In this document: positions 26,699-35,405 of the stretch, one piece after another | How positions within the stretch are numbered: position 1 is the stretch's first letter | Layout: each line of letters starts with the position of its first letter | Assembly (NCBI GenBank): GCA_905339155.1 | Contig: CAJPFJ010000040.1 | Coordinates: forward strand, 1 to 53,657 | Direction of reading: 5' to 3' | Origin: Methanosarcinales archaeon | Lineage (GTDB): Archaea; Halobacteriota; Methanosarcinia; Methanosarcinales; Methanoperedenaceae | Length of the DNA stretch: 53,657 nucleotides | Program-made: the position numbers and the translations under genes | Notes under the pieces: generated by a model | Seen by the model: the letters and a program-made list of their open reading frames with translations, nothing else | Told to the model about the DNA's origin: nothing | Database searches by the model: none

Positions 26699-27298
26699 AT
26701 GAAACCTGAAATCTCAAAAGACCGAATACGAGATATTATGATAACAATTCTATTGATTATTATTTATGTCCTGTTTTATTATTTCATGACCGCATCAGAT
26801 ACGGTTAGTGATGGAAAATCCCAACAAATGCAGTCTCCGTCATCAGAACTACAGAAAAATGCTTCCTTGGCAACCTCAGAAACGGTTAATGATGGAAAAT
26901 CCCAACAAATACAATCTCCGTCATCAGAACTACAGAAAAATGCTTCCTTGGCAACCTCAGAAACCATTGAACTTCCTACTGCTGTTCCTGATGTGACTTT
27001 GACGCCTATTACCGTTGAACCAAAGATTCATTCGATAAAAATGGATGTGAGTCATGGTTTTTATCCTAATATAATAACAATAAACAAGTCGGATATTATT
27101 ATCTGGTATGATAATGAAGATCAGCGGACTAGAATTATCCTTTTAAGCAGGGACGGTTTATTCGAAAACAGGACCATGCAATATCGAGACAGATATAATT
27201 ATCAATTCAATCAACAAGGAAATTATACATTCAATCTGGCTGAATATCCTACAAATAAAAAATATAATAATGCGATAGGTAATGTGATTGTAAATTAA
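26699..27298 (+). CDS. Membrane-anchored cupredoxin-like protein with tandem repeat
   Basis: About 199 residues from the ATG at 26699; a TTG at 26687 is also in frame. A hydrophobic anchor (IMITILLIIIYVLFYYFM) is followed by a Ser/Gln/Asn-rich linker that contains a 27-residue unit repeated twice (TVSDGKSQQMQSPSSELQKN and so on). The last 95 residues resemble a cupredoxin-like fold (GFYPNIITINKSDIIIWYDN, NYTFNLAEYP), but the usual Cu ligands His/Cys/Met are absent in the expected end segment, so copper binding is doubtful. The repeat copies are nearly identical, suggesting a recent duplication. Confidence 0.6.
   Translation: MKPEISKDRIRDIMITILLIIIYVLFYYFMTASDTVSDGKSQQMQSPSSELQKNASLATSETVNDGKSQQIQSPSSELQKNASLATSETIELPTAVPDVTLTPITVEPKIHSIKMDVSHGFYPNIITINKSDIIIWYDNEDQRTRIILLSRDGLFENRTMQYRDRYNYQFNQQGNYTFNLAEYPTNKKYNNAIGNVIVN
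26801..26962 (+). repeat. 81-bp direct tandem repeat, two copies
   Basis: Units 26801-26881 and 26882-26962 are almost the same base for base, differing at only a few positions (for example AGTG/AATG, ATGCAG/ATACAA). The 81-bp length preserves the frame and adds 27 residues to the linker of the cupredoxin-like protein. Copy number is likely variable between strains. Confidence 0.85.
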
Positions 27299-27360
27299 AG
27301 GATCATAATGAAAAGATTTTTAAACAGGTAAAATAGCAATAGCATTATGGTGGTTTAATC

Positions 27361-28527
27361 ATGCAAAAATGGTTTGTTGTCGGCATGCTGATAGCAATTG
27401 TCATTGCCGGTGGATGCGTAAATAAAGAAGATGGAACGAATAAGACAGTACCTCAAACTAAACTTGAGGATATCAAGATCGGTGTATTGATAACCCAGAC
27501 AGGCGGCCTTGGACCGATTGGTGAAGGGATGGCAAATGGCGCAAAACTTGCGGCTCTTGAGATTAACAAACAGGGCATAAACGGCAGGAATGTCACCCTG
27601 ATAATCGAAGACACGGGAACAAATCCTGCAAAAGCAGCTGAAGCGGCAAAGAAACTCATAGAAATGGACAAGGTCCAGGTAATAATCGGCGCTGTGGCAA
27701 GTTCAGAAACACTTGCTGTAGCTCCCATAGTTGAAAAAAGCAAAGTTGTATTAATTTCCCCGTCATCAACAGCGCCATCGGTTACAGATGCCGGTGAATA
27801 TGTTTTCAGGGTAATTGGAAGCGATAACCTGCAGGGTGATGCCATATCTCAGCTTGCTATGGCAGAAAATTTCACAAAACCAGCTACTCTTGTTGAGAAC
27901 AACGATTATGGAATAGGTCTTGAGAACGTTTTCAAAACAAAGTTCAAAGGAACAGTAGTAAGCAGCATTCATTATGAGAAGGGCAAGGCTGATTACAGGA
28001 CAGAGCTTGACACGATCAAAAAGGCAAACCCTGATGTGATAATTTTTGTTGGATATCCTGCCGAAGCATCTACTATCCTTGCGCAGACAAAACAGCTTGG
28101 CCTGAAGACAAAATGGATCGCTGCAGAAGGCATAGCAGACCCTGTGATGTTTGATAACAAAGACGTTGCAGCGCAAATGGAAGGAATGTACCTGACACGG
28201 CCAGCAAGCCCTGAAGGTAATCCCGAATACCAGAATTTCCAGAAACTGTACCGTGAAGCGTTCGGAAAAGATCCGGGCATATATTCGGATACAGAGTTTG
28301 ATGCAACCATGCTTGCCGCAGAGGTGATAAAAGAAGTTGGCAACGACGGTGAGAAGATAAAGAATGCTCTTCCTCCAGTAAGCCGCCAATATAAAGCAAT
28401 AACCGGGGACAAGGTTTTTGATGAGAATGGCGATGTCCCGCAGGACTACACTGTTCTTGAGGTAAAAAATAAAACAATGGTCACTATCGGAAGCTGGAGC
28501 CTTAATTCAGGGATAAAGCTCCAGTGA
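27361..28527 (+). CDS. ABC transporter substrate-binding lipoprotein (LIV family)
   Basis: 388 residues. Lipoprotein signal (MLIAIVIAGGCVN). The mature protein is a type I periplasmic-binding fold of the LivK/Leu-Ile-Val family: IKIGVLITQTGGLGPIGEGM, then GINGRNVTLIIEDTGTNPAK, VVLISPSSTAPSVTDAG, VFRVIGSDNLQG and FVGYPAEASTI. It is the extracellular receptor for the neighbouring livHMGF system and ends 26 bp before the convergent livF gene. The substrate could be a branched-chain amino acid, amide or urea; the sequence alone does not settle this. Confidence 0.85.
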   Translation: MQKWFVVGMLIAIVIAGGCVNKEDGTNKTVPQTKLEDIKIGVLITQTGGLGPIGEGMANGAKLAALEINKQGINGRNVTLIIEDTGTNPAKAAEAAKKLIEMDKVQVIIGAVASSETLAVAPIVEKSKVVLISPSSTAPSVTDAGEYVFRVIGSDNLQGDAISQLAMAENFTKPATLVENNDYGIGLENVFKTKFKGTVVSSIHYEKGKADYRTELDTIKKANPDVIIFVGYPAEASTILAQTKQLGLKTKWIAAEGIADPVMFDNKDVAAQMEGMYLTRPASPEGNPEYQNFQKLYREAFGKDPGIYSDTEFDATMLAAEVIKEVGNDGEKIKNALPPVSRQYKAITGDKVFDENGDVPQDYTVLEVKNKTMVTIGSWSLNSGIKLQ

Positions 28528-28553
28528 ACTTCTTTTTTTTATTCAGGTTTCAT

Positions 28554-29261
28554 TCAGTTTTTAGCATCTTTTCTTCCAAGATACAGCCGCCCAATCTCTT
28601 TATGGTCAAGTATCTCATGTGGCCCGCCCTCGAATACTTTCTTTCCCATGACCATTATATAGCCCCTGTCTGCTATGCCAAGTGCGCTTTTTGCATTCTG
28701 CTCAATAAGAAGAACAGAACATAGATCCCTCCTTACGATCTCGTTTATCTTGTTCATCATAACTTCTACCATCTTTGGAGAAAGACCCGCCGAGGGTTCA
28801 TCGAGCAAAAGGAGTCTGGGCTGCGTCATCAAAGCACGCGCCATAGCAAGCATCTGTCTTTCGCCTCCGCTTAAGTTATGTGCTTTTTCTTTTTTCTTCT
28901 CTAAAAGCACAGGAAATATCCTGAATATCTCCCTAAAATCATGTTTTTTATATAAGTATCCCCCAATTTCGAGATTCTCCATGACAGTAAGACCTGGAAA
29001 AACATTATTTATCTGAGGCACAAAACCCATTCCTTTCCCGACAAGATCATAGGGCTTTGATCCTGTAATATCCTCACCGTTTAATATTATCTTCCCGGAA
29101 TATGGTTCTATAAGACCGAAGATGGTCTTCAAAAGTGTGCTCTTACCGCAGCCATTTGGCCCTATAATAACTACGATTTCCCCGGGTTGTATATTGATGC
29201 TGACTTCGTTCACAACTCTTGATTGACCGTAACCTGAGGAGATATTTTCAACCAGAAGCAC
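28554..29261 (-). CDS. livF: LivF-type ABC transporter ATPase
   Basis: 235 residues with Walker A GPNGCGKST, signature LSGGERQMLAMARAL, Walker B LLLLDEPSAGLSP and the H-loop-like region LIEQNAK. This is the second of the two ATPases of a LIV-type importer. It starts with GTG at 29261, preceded by GGGGGAT, directly after the livG stop. It is the last gene of the livHMGF operon, which is read from 31778 down. Confidence 0.9.
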   Translation of the reverse strand: MLLVENISSGYGQSRVVNEVSINIQPGEIVVIIGPNGCGKSTLLKTIFGLIEPYSGKIILNGEDITGSKPYDLVGKGMGFVPQINNVFPGLTVMENLEIGGYLYKKHDFREIFRIFPVLLEKKKEKAHNLSGGERQMLAMARALMTQPRLLLLDEPSAGLSPKMVEVMMNKINEIVRRDLCSVLLIEQNAKSALGIADRGYIMVMGKKVFEGGPHEILDHKEIGRLYLGRKDAKN

Positions 29262-29263
29262 AA

Positions 29264-30010
29264 TTATCCCCCAAGATACACATCAATAACGGTCTCATTA
29301 CACCGTATCTCCTCAGGCGTACCTGAAGCAACGATTCTCCCCTTGTTCATCACATATATCCTGTCGCAGAAGTTCATCAAAATATCAATATTATGCTCTA
29401 TCACAACAAAAGTGGTTTTTTCTTTCTCCCGTTCGATCTTCTCAAATATCTTATTAGCAAGAGTTGGATTTACACCTGCGACAGGTTCATCGAGCAATAC
29501 AAGTCCCGGGTCTGCCATTTGCACCATCCCGATGCTCAGGAGTTTCTGCTGTCCGCCTGAAAGGGCGCCTGAATATTCGTTCGAAAGATGTCCTATTTCA
29601 AGCAATTCCAGTATCCTTCGGGCTTTTTCAATATCTTTTCTTTCCTGCCTGTAAATTTCCTTCCCTTTAAAAAATAAGTTGAATAAACCGTCGTCCTGTG
29701 CTTTTGAGGCAAGAAGCATGCATTCAAGAACTGTCATGCGCCTGAAAATCCTTGTAAGCTGGAAAGTCCGGGCTAACCCCAGGCGCGCTATTTCATGTGG
29801 TTTTGAGGATGTGATATCACGGCCTTCGAATTTTATGCTGCCGCTGTCCGGCCTCATAAAACCAGAAATGACATTAATGAGGGTGGTTTTTCCTGAGCCA
29901 TTCGGGCCTATAAGACCCACTACGGTGTTCTCTTCAATGTCAAGTTTAACACCATCCAGCGCTTTTATTCCTCCGAAACTCTTTTCAATATCTTTTACCT
30001 GGAGGATCAT
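29264..30010 (-). CDS. livG: LivG-type ABC transporter ATPase
   Basis: 248 residues with Walker A GPNGSGKTT, signature LSGGQQKLLSIGMVQM, Walker B LVLLDEPVAGVNP and the downstream VIEHNIDILM. The ATPase energises import with LivF across the LivHM permease. It overlaps the end of livM by 4 bp and ends 2 bp before livF. Confidence 0.92.
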   Translation of the reverse strand: MILQVKDIEKSFGGIKALDGVKLDIEENTVVGLIGPNGSGKTTLINVISGFMRPDSGSIKFEGRDITSSKPHEIARLGLARTFQLTRIFRRMTVLECMLLASKAQDDGLFNLFFKGKEIYRQERKDIEKARRILELLEIGHLSNEYSGALSGGQQKLLSIGMVQMADPGLVLLDEPVAGVNPTLANKIFEKIEREKEKTTFVVIEHNIDILMNFCDRIYVMNKGRIVASGTPEEIRCNETVIDVYLGG

Positions 30011-30891
30011 AGGCGCCTCTTTCGCTCTTTGATAATGCCATCGGGTTTGTACAAAATGAATAAAATCAATAATAATCCGATGATGATTATTCTAAGGTTT
30101 GAAGGTTCAATAGGAAGCGCCACGAAGTCCTTGATAAAGCGTGTTCCCCTTTCAAAAACCTGTATCAAAACAGCCCCTGCGACCATGCCCAGATTATTCG
30201 CGCTTCCTCCGATGACCATCATTGTCCAGATAGAGAAGGTGAGTGATGGAAAAAACATATCCGGGCTTATGAAAGCAATATAATGGGCAAACAGTGCCCC
30301 TGAGACGCCAGCCATACCAGAACCGATCATGAAAACCTTAATCTTTATCCGGAATGTATCCCTTCCAAATGCAGCGGCTGCATCTTCATCATCCCGTATG
30401 GCTTTAAGCGTCCTTCCAAATGGGGAATTGATGATCTTTTCTGAAAAAATATAACAAATGAAAAGGAGAACAAATACAACTGATGCATAGAACAATAGGT
30501 AATTTTCCTGGAAAGCAAAGAATAGCGGCTGTGAGATACCCCGGATACCCATCGGGCCATTGGTGAGCCACTGCTCGTTCAGGAAAAAAAGCCTCAGTAT
30601 CTCACCGAATGAAAGAGTAACGATTGCAAGATAATCCGCCCTCAAGCGAAGCGCGGGGAGCGCCACGAGTAAACCAAAAAACGCAGAAAGAAAAATGCCT
30701 GCAAGGAGTCCGATAACAAATGGCGCTCCTGCAATCGAAAGAAGCGCAGATGTGTATGCTCCGATTGCAAAAAAAGCAACTTTCCCGAAGTTCATGAGCC
30801 TTCCGAATCCTGCTTCCAGGTTCAGGCTTATGGCAAGGATGGCATAGATCCCGATATATATCAGGGTATCAAGAACATAATCCTGGAACAT
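30007..30891 (-). CDS. livM: LivM-type ABC permease
   Basis: 294 residues with about eight to nine hydrophobic segments and the family motif GRTLKAIRDDEDAAAAFGRD, the cytoplasmic coupling loop that contacts the ATPase. It is one of two permeases of the LIV-type importer. Its start overlaps the livH stop by one base, and its end overlaps livG by four. Confidence 0.9.
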   Translation of the reverse strand: MFQDYVLDTLIYIGIYAILAISLNLEAGFGRLMNFGKVAFFAIGAYTSALLSIAGAPFVIGLLAGIFLSAFFGLLVALPALRLRADYLAIVTLSFGEILRLFFLNEQWLTNGPMGIRGISQPLFFAFQENYLLFYASVVFVLLFICYIFSEKIINSPFGRTLKAIRDDEDAAAAFGRDTFRIKIKVFMIGSGMAGVSGALFAHYIAFISPDMFFPSLTFSIWTMMVIGGSANNLGMVAGAVLIQVFERGTRFIKDFVALPIEPSNLRIIIIGLLLILFILYKPDGIIKERKRRL

Positions 30892-31778
30892 TATCCCTCC
30901 TTTTTACCCATAATACCTGTTGGACGAAGTATCAGTACAAGTATGAGAATAATAAAAGCTATTGCAGGCCTGTATCCGGTCGAGATTGATAGGTCTGAAA
31001 GCATCATTACCCCGAAGTTCTCTGCAAATCCAAGAATGTATGCTGCAATTATCGCACCATAAAAACTGCCAATGCCTCCGAGGATAACTACTGCAAAAGC
31101 AGGAAGCAATATTTCCCATCCAAGGAGCGGCACAAGCATGGTATCAGCTCCCCTGAATACACCTCCTATTCCTGCAAGACCGCCCCCGATGAACCAGACC
31201 CACAGGAGAATTTTCTCAGTATCAATACCGCTTGCCATCGCAAGCTGCGGATTATCAGATACTGCTCTCATGGCTTTTCCAAGTCTTGTACCTGTGAATA
31301 GGAAATGAAGCATGAAAATGAGAAGGATTGAGCTTAAAATAATGTATGTCTGCAGCTCAGTAATAGATCCCCCAAGAATATCGTATGTATTCCCTTCAAA
31401 GTCATACCATCTCAATTGAGGGCTCCACACTTCCTGTATGGACTGCCTCAATACAAATCCGATCCCGATGGAGGCGATCATCATTGATATTACATCAGAT
31501 CCTTTGTTCCTGAGTTTAAAAAATACCAGCCTGTCGGTCGCAATTGCGAGGAAACCTGTCAACAAGAACGCTATAATAAGCCCGTAGATAATGTTCTCAC
31601 CGAGTGACACGTTAATAATATAAGCCATGTATGCCCCGAACGTTACAAGTTCAGCATGGGAGAAATTTGCGAATTTGAACACTTTATAGACCATCGTAAG
31701 ACCAATGGCGATCAGGACATAGATACTGCCTGTGACCATGCTGTTAATGATAATTTGCGAGGAGACTGGCATGGTCAA
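30891..31778 (-). CDS. livH: LivH-type ABC permease
   Basis: 295 residues, about eight membrane segments. The coupling loop is GTRLGKAMRAVSDNPQLAMA, and the N terminus is the family pattern GSIYVLIAIGLTMVYKVFKFANFSHAE. It is the first gene of the operon read toward livF. The binding-protein gene lies at the other end on the opposite strand, so it must have its own promoter. An 82-bp gap separates it from the divergent YkgJ-like gene. Confidence 0.9.
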   Translation of the reverse strand: MTMPVSSQIIINSMVTGSIYVLIAIGLTMVYKVFKFANFSHAELVTFGAYMAYIINVSLGENIIYGLIIAFLLTGFLAIATDRLVFFKLRNKGSDVISMMIASIGIGFVLRQSIQEVWSPQLRWYDFEGNTYDILGGSITELQTYIILSSILLIFMLHFLFTGTRLGKAMRAVSDNPQLAMASGIDTEKILLWVWFIGGGLAGIGGVFRGADTMLVPLLGWEILLPAFAVVILGGIGSFYGAIIAAYILGFAENFGVMMLSDLSISTGYRPAIAFIILILVLILRPTGIMGKKEG

Positions 31779-31865
31779 TACTTGAAGTTATTGATTAAAA
31801 AGCTTTGCAATAGGAAGTTGCGAAATACAAACCCATATCTATTTTGGTGATATTTTGTCTTGAAG

Positions 31866-32474
31866 ATGCCATCACAAAAAGAAGCAAAAATCTCAAATCT
31901 TAAAAAAGCGCTTAATAAAGCCCTGGTAATAGATGAAAAGAAGATCGCTGACAAGATAAAAGTAATAGGTTTCCTGTGCAAGAAATGCGCTCAATGTTGC
32001 AGGGCTGAATTTGGCGATAATACTGTGATACTTTTCCCATTGGAAATCAGAAGTATCTGTGAAAAAACAGGACTTTCCCGTGATGATTTTGTAATACCAA
32101 CGCCTTCAGATGACAGGGATCCGGAAGGCAATATCCATACCTTTGAATGGGTTCTGAAGAAAAATGGCGATTGCATTTTCCTGAAAAATGACCTGTGTGA
32201 AATATACGAATGCAGACCTTATATATGCATGACTTATCCATTTTATCTGCTTGATGGGAAGCTTAAGGTTTCAGAATGTATGGGAATTGGAGGGAAGATC
32301 AGCAACGAAGAAAGCATGAAACTGGCGGCGCTTCTGAAACACAGATATATAACAGATATAAGAGAATCGATCGCTCTTCTTGAAAGGTTCAACGGGTTTA
32401 TTCCAGGCGGCAGCGGCAACGTATGCGTGCATGATAGCGAGGGTGAACACTGGTTGGTGACTGATCTGGATTAG
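31866..32474 (+). CDS. YkgJ-family cysteine-cluster protein
   Basis: About 202 residues; the frame also has a TTG at 31860. Cysteines follow the YkgJ/Fe-S-or-Zn-binding pattern: CKKCAQCC near residues 38-45, then GDCIFL, DLCEIYECRPYICMTYPF and SECMG. Proteins of this family are widespread, bind a metal through these cysteines, and have an unproven role, often proposed as oxidoreductase or maturation factors. It is divergent from livH and converges on the REC-PAS gene, whose end overlaps by 4 bp. Confidence 0.78.
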   Translation: MPSQKEAKISNLKKALNKALVIDEKKIADKIKVIGFLCKKCAQCCRAEFGDNTVILFPLEIRSICEKTGLSRDDFVIPTPSDDRDPEGNIHTFEWVLKKNGDCIFLKNDLCEIYECRPYICMTYPFYLLDGKLKVSECMGIGGKISNEESMKLAALLKHRYITDIRESIALLERFNGFIPGGSGNVCVHDSEGEHWLVTDLD

Positions 32475-33271
32475 GCTAATTTAGACATTCTCAAAGCCTC
32501 TTCTGTCTTTTTTCGTTCAATAATATCAGAAAAAATCAATGCAATACCAATAACGTTATGATTGTCATCTTTGATGGTTGAACCGATAATATCAACAGGT
32601 ATTTCAGTACCTTCCTTTGTTATCAATATTGTATTATCTGCCAGACCGTAGAAAATATTTTCTCGGATTGCCTTTGTTACAGGATTTTCTGTCGGTTTCT
32701 CCGTTTCTTTGCTTATAATATTGAAAACGGTTGTCAGAGGTTTCCCTGAAGCATTTTCTCGCTTCCACCCGGTTATTGCCTCTGCAAAAGGGTTCATATG
32801 TTTTATGATACCATTTTTATCAGTTGCGACCACAGCCTCACCGAGGCCTTTGATTATTGCAGTAAGCCATTTTTCACTCTCTTTCAGTTCTCTTTCCATT
32901 TTATGCTTGCACAGAGCTATATCAATATTGATCTGCAATTCTCTTTCACTAAATGGTTTAATAATATATCCAAAAGGCTCTGTTATTTTTGCACGTTCCA
33001 GTATTTTTTTATCTGAATAAGCAGTGAGATACACAACTGGAATATTGAAACGAAAACGAATTTGCTTTGCAGTTTCTATCCCATCCAATTCTTTCTGGAG
33101 CATAATATCCATCAGCACTAAATCCGGACTAGCCTCTTCTATCTTTTTAATAGCCTCTTCCCCGGATGATACTACTGCAATAACTGTATACCCTAAATCC
33201 TGCAAATTTTCTTTTATATCATCCGCAGTAATAATTTCATCTTCTACAACCAATATCCGTTTTCCTGCCAT
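32471..33271 (-). CDS. Response regulator: REC plus PAS
   Basis: 266 residues. Residues 1-125 are a receiver domain (VVEDE acidic pocket, phospho-acceptor D55 in LVLMDIML, then YLTAYSD, and KPF). Residues 135-260 form one PAS domain (AVVATDKNGIIKHMNPFAEAITGW, then IALIFSDIIERKK). It has no DNA-binding or enzymatic output, so it may relay a signal to another PAS or kinase partner. Its ATG overlaps the kinase stop in TAATG (33271 shared), so translation is coupled to the kinase upstream. Confidence 0.88.
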   Translation of the reverse strand: MAGKRILVVEDEIITADDIKENLQDLGYTVIAVVSSGEEAIKKIEEASPDLVLMDIMLQKELDGIETAKQIRFRFNIPVVYLTAYSDKKILERAKITEPFGYIIKPFSERELQINIDIALCKHKMERELKESEKWLTAIIKGLGEAVVATDKNGIIKHMNPFAEAITGWKRENASGKPLTTVFNIISKETEKPTENPVTKAIRENIFYGLADNTILITKEGTEIPVDIIGSTIKDDNHNVIGIALIFSDIIERKKTEEALRMSKLA

Positions 33272-34716
33272 TATTTCACTTCTTTAAATTTGATTTTAAA
33301 TTTGGTTCCTTTGCTACGATCCAGGTTGATATTACCATGAAGCTGGTTTTCTGCCAGAATTGTAACAAGATGCAAACCTAGCGATTTAGTTGTTTTGAAA
33401 TCAATATCTTCATGAATCCCTATACCATTATCACTTACAACAAGTTCAATCATATTTTCATCAACTGAATGAAGAATAATTTTAATTTCACCTTTCATAC
33501 CGTCTGGAAATGCATGTTTTAAAGAGTTAGTAACAAGCTCATTGATAATTAACCCGCACGGAATCGCAGAATTGATAAGAAATGAAATGTTTTCGATGTC
33601 TATGGTTAGTGATATTTTGTCCTTATCGACTCCGTAAGACCGGAACAACCCATTTGTCAGCTCTCTTATGTACTCTTCAAAATCAATTCGTGTAAAGTTA
33701 TTAGATTGATATAATTTCTCATGGACAAGAGACATTGATATTATCCTGTTCTGGCTTTCCTTAAACATCTCACGATACTTTTCCTCCTTGATATGTCTGG
33801 ACTGAAGCCTCAACAGACTTATGACTATCTGCATATTGTTCTTGACCCTATGGTAAATCTCACTAAGAAGGACTTCTTTTTCTTTGAGAGATTCTTGTAT
33901 TTCCCTTTCTTTTTGCTTGCGTTCAGAAATATTTCTTATGTTGCATTGTATCAATTTCGTTTTATTAACAAAATATATCTCGGTTTCAATGCCCTTTCCG
34001 CCTTTTGTTTCCACTGGCACATCATCGTAACGGATGAAACCCGTTTCGTTCAATTTCTGAATGAAATTTTGAAAATCACCAATATCTTTCAATAAGCCGA
34101 TATCCTGAGGATTTCTTCCATATAATTCTTCATATTTATAGCCCAATAACTTTGTAATAGCTGGATTGGCATCGACTATCTCTCCTTTTTGTTTTTCAAG
34201 AAGTAATATACCATCTTTTGAAGTTTGAAAAAGCCTACGGTAGCGTTCTTCAGATTCTTTTAGTTCCATTGTACGCTTGTCAACCAATTCTTCAAGGTGC
34301 TGGCGGTATTTTGTTAATTCTTCTTCAGCCTGCTTGCGTTCTGTTATATCTTCAATTGCAAGAAGAATTAATTTTTTACCTGCATAATCATTATGGATTT
34401 CACTAGCATTCAGCAGCATAAATTTGTGTCCGATAGTGGGGAAATCGTGCTCTACTTCAAAGCCAATGAAAACTGTTTTCTCTGGAAGAATTCTTTCAAG
34501 TAATTCCCGCAATTTGGGAATGTTCCATTGCTGATCTCCAATATTGAATATTGAATTTCCAATTGTTTCTTCAGATTTAACTTTGAAATTATTATAAAAG
34601 TTGCGGTTGGCAAAAATTATCTTCATTTCAGTGTCAAGCACCAATAAGGGTTCATGGACTGTATTTACAATAAGTTCAAATTGGTTCGCCCCACTGAACA
34701 AATCTATATGTGTCAC
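33271..34716 (-). CDS. PAS-PAS sensor histidine kinase (HisKA_2)
   Basis: About 482 residues with GTG at 34716 preceded by GGTGG seven bases upstream. The frame is open to 34875, but the extra 53 residues (GRVRGWGSGGRGES...) come from a G-rich tract and look spurious. Two PAS domains: residues 10-125 (FELIVNTVHEPLLVLDTEMK, with the QQWNIPKLRELL subtype feature) and 155-270 (YRRLFQTSKDGILLLEKQKG, ending KLIQCNIRNISERK). Then a HisKA_2 dimerisation/phosphoacceptor domain with EIYHRVKNNMQIVISLL and HATPase_c with INELVTNSLKHAFP and VVSDNGIGI. No membrane segment, so it senses cytoplasmic cues. Coupled to the REC-PAS gene. Confidence 0.85.
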   Translation of the reverse strand: MTHIDLFSGANQFELIVNTVHEPLLVLDTEMKIIFANRNFYNNFKVKSEETIGNSIFNIGDQQWNIPKLRELLERILPEKTVFIGFEVEHDFPTIGHKFMLLNASEIHNDYAGKKLILLAIEDITERKQAEEELTKYRQHLEELVDKRTMELKESEERYRRLFQTSKDGILLLEKQKGEIVDANPAITKLLGYKYEELYGRNPQDIGLLKDIGDFQNFIQKLNETGFIRYDDVPVETKGGKGIETEIYFVNKTKLIQCNIRNISERKQKEREIQESLKEKEVLLSEIYHRVKNNMQIVISLLRLQSRHIKEEKYREMFKESQNRIISMSLVHEKLYQSNNFTRIDFEEYIRELTNGLFRSYGVDKDKISLTIDIENISFLINSAIPCGLIINELVTNSLKHAFPDGMKGEIKIILHSVDENMIELVVSDNGIGIHEDIDFKTTKSLGLHLVTILAENQLHGNINLDRSKGTKFKIKFKEVK

Positions 34717-34950
34717 TTTCTCGCCACCAACATGGTTGTGATGATTAAAAAGATCATGTATAAAGATTTCGGTTACCGAAATACTCTCTCCCCTTCCCCC
34801 AGACCCCCAACCTCTCACTCTGCCGCCACTGGGCCAGTTGTTGATGATGGCAAATTCTGGTAATATCCAAAGCAACCGGCTGATTCATGCTTATACTCTT
34901 ATTTCGGAACGAAAATTTTATATTCTTGATGGTTTATAGATATATTAACG

Positions 34951-35328
34951 ATGTACAACATTGAGGAAATGAGAAAGCTGTATCCTGAATGGTTCACAGA
35001 GACACACGATCTTGAGGTAATCTTCTATCTATTTTTATTCTACCTGTTAATGTTGGCATATTATCTCTATCTCAGGTATAAAATAAGAGCACCAATGATA
35101 ATCGATAACAACAAGCAAGAAATTGGTGATGAAATAGATTATAAATTTCGTGGTAATGTTTCATCTTACAAATTAATGATACGAAAAGTTAGCGATAAAG
35201 AGTGGGTGGCATATAAACAATTCAGGTCAAAGCAAAAGGTATCATTGAGAAGAGGAGATTTAAGAAGAATCATAGATTATATGAACAGAAATTTCAGGTA
35301 TAATGATAGGGTTATTGGATTTGATTAA
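34951..35328 (+). CDS. Hypothetical single-span membrane protein
   Basis: 125 residues. One membrane segment (VIFYLFLFYLLMLAYYLYLRY, about residues 23-43) is followed by a basic cytoplasmic region of 80 residues rich in Arg, Lys and Asp (RFRGNVSSYKLMIRKVSDKE, then LRRGDLRRIIDYMNRNFRYNDR). No family is recognised. It is divergent from the kinase gene across 200-odd bp and is followed by the convergent C_GCAxxG gene. Confidence 0.55.
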   Translation: MYNIEEMRKLYPEWFTETHDLEVIFYLFLFYLLMLAYYLYLRYKIRAPMIIDNNKQEIGDEIDYKFRGNVSSYKLMIRKVSDKEWVAYKQFRSKQKVSLRRGDLRRIIDYMNRNFRYNDRVIGFD

Positions 35329-35405
35329 AGATGGTTCATATAATTCGGATTATATGAAACATATACCTTAGGTACATAAGTTCTGCTTCCTTATTTGATT
35401 CATAA

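Noticed and set aside
34790..34815. C-rich CCCCCAGACCCCC tract resembling CCCCAGACCCC near 53445
   Set aside because: The shared core is only about 11 bases of low complexity, and flanks differ; probably coincidence.
34717..34875. N-terminal extension of the first kinase
   Set aside because: It is translated from a G-rich tract and does not resemble PAS; a GGTGG site precedes the GTG at 34716.
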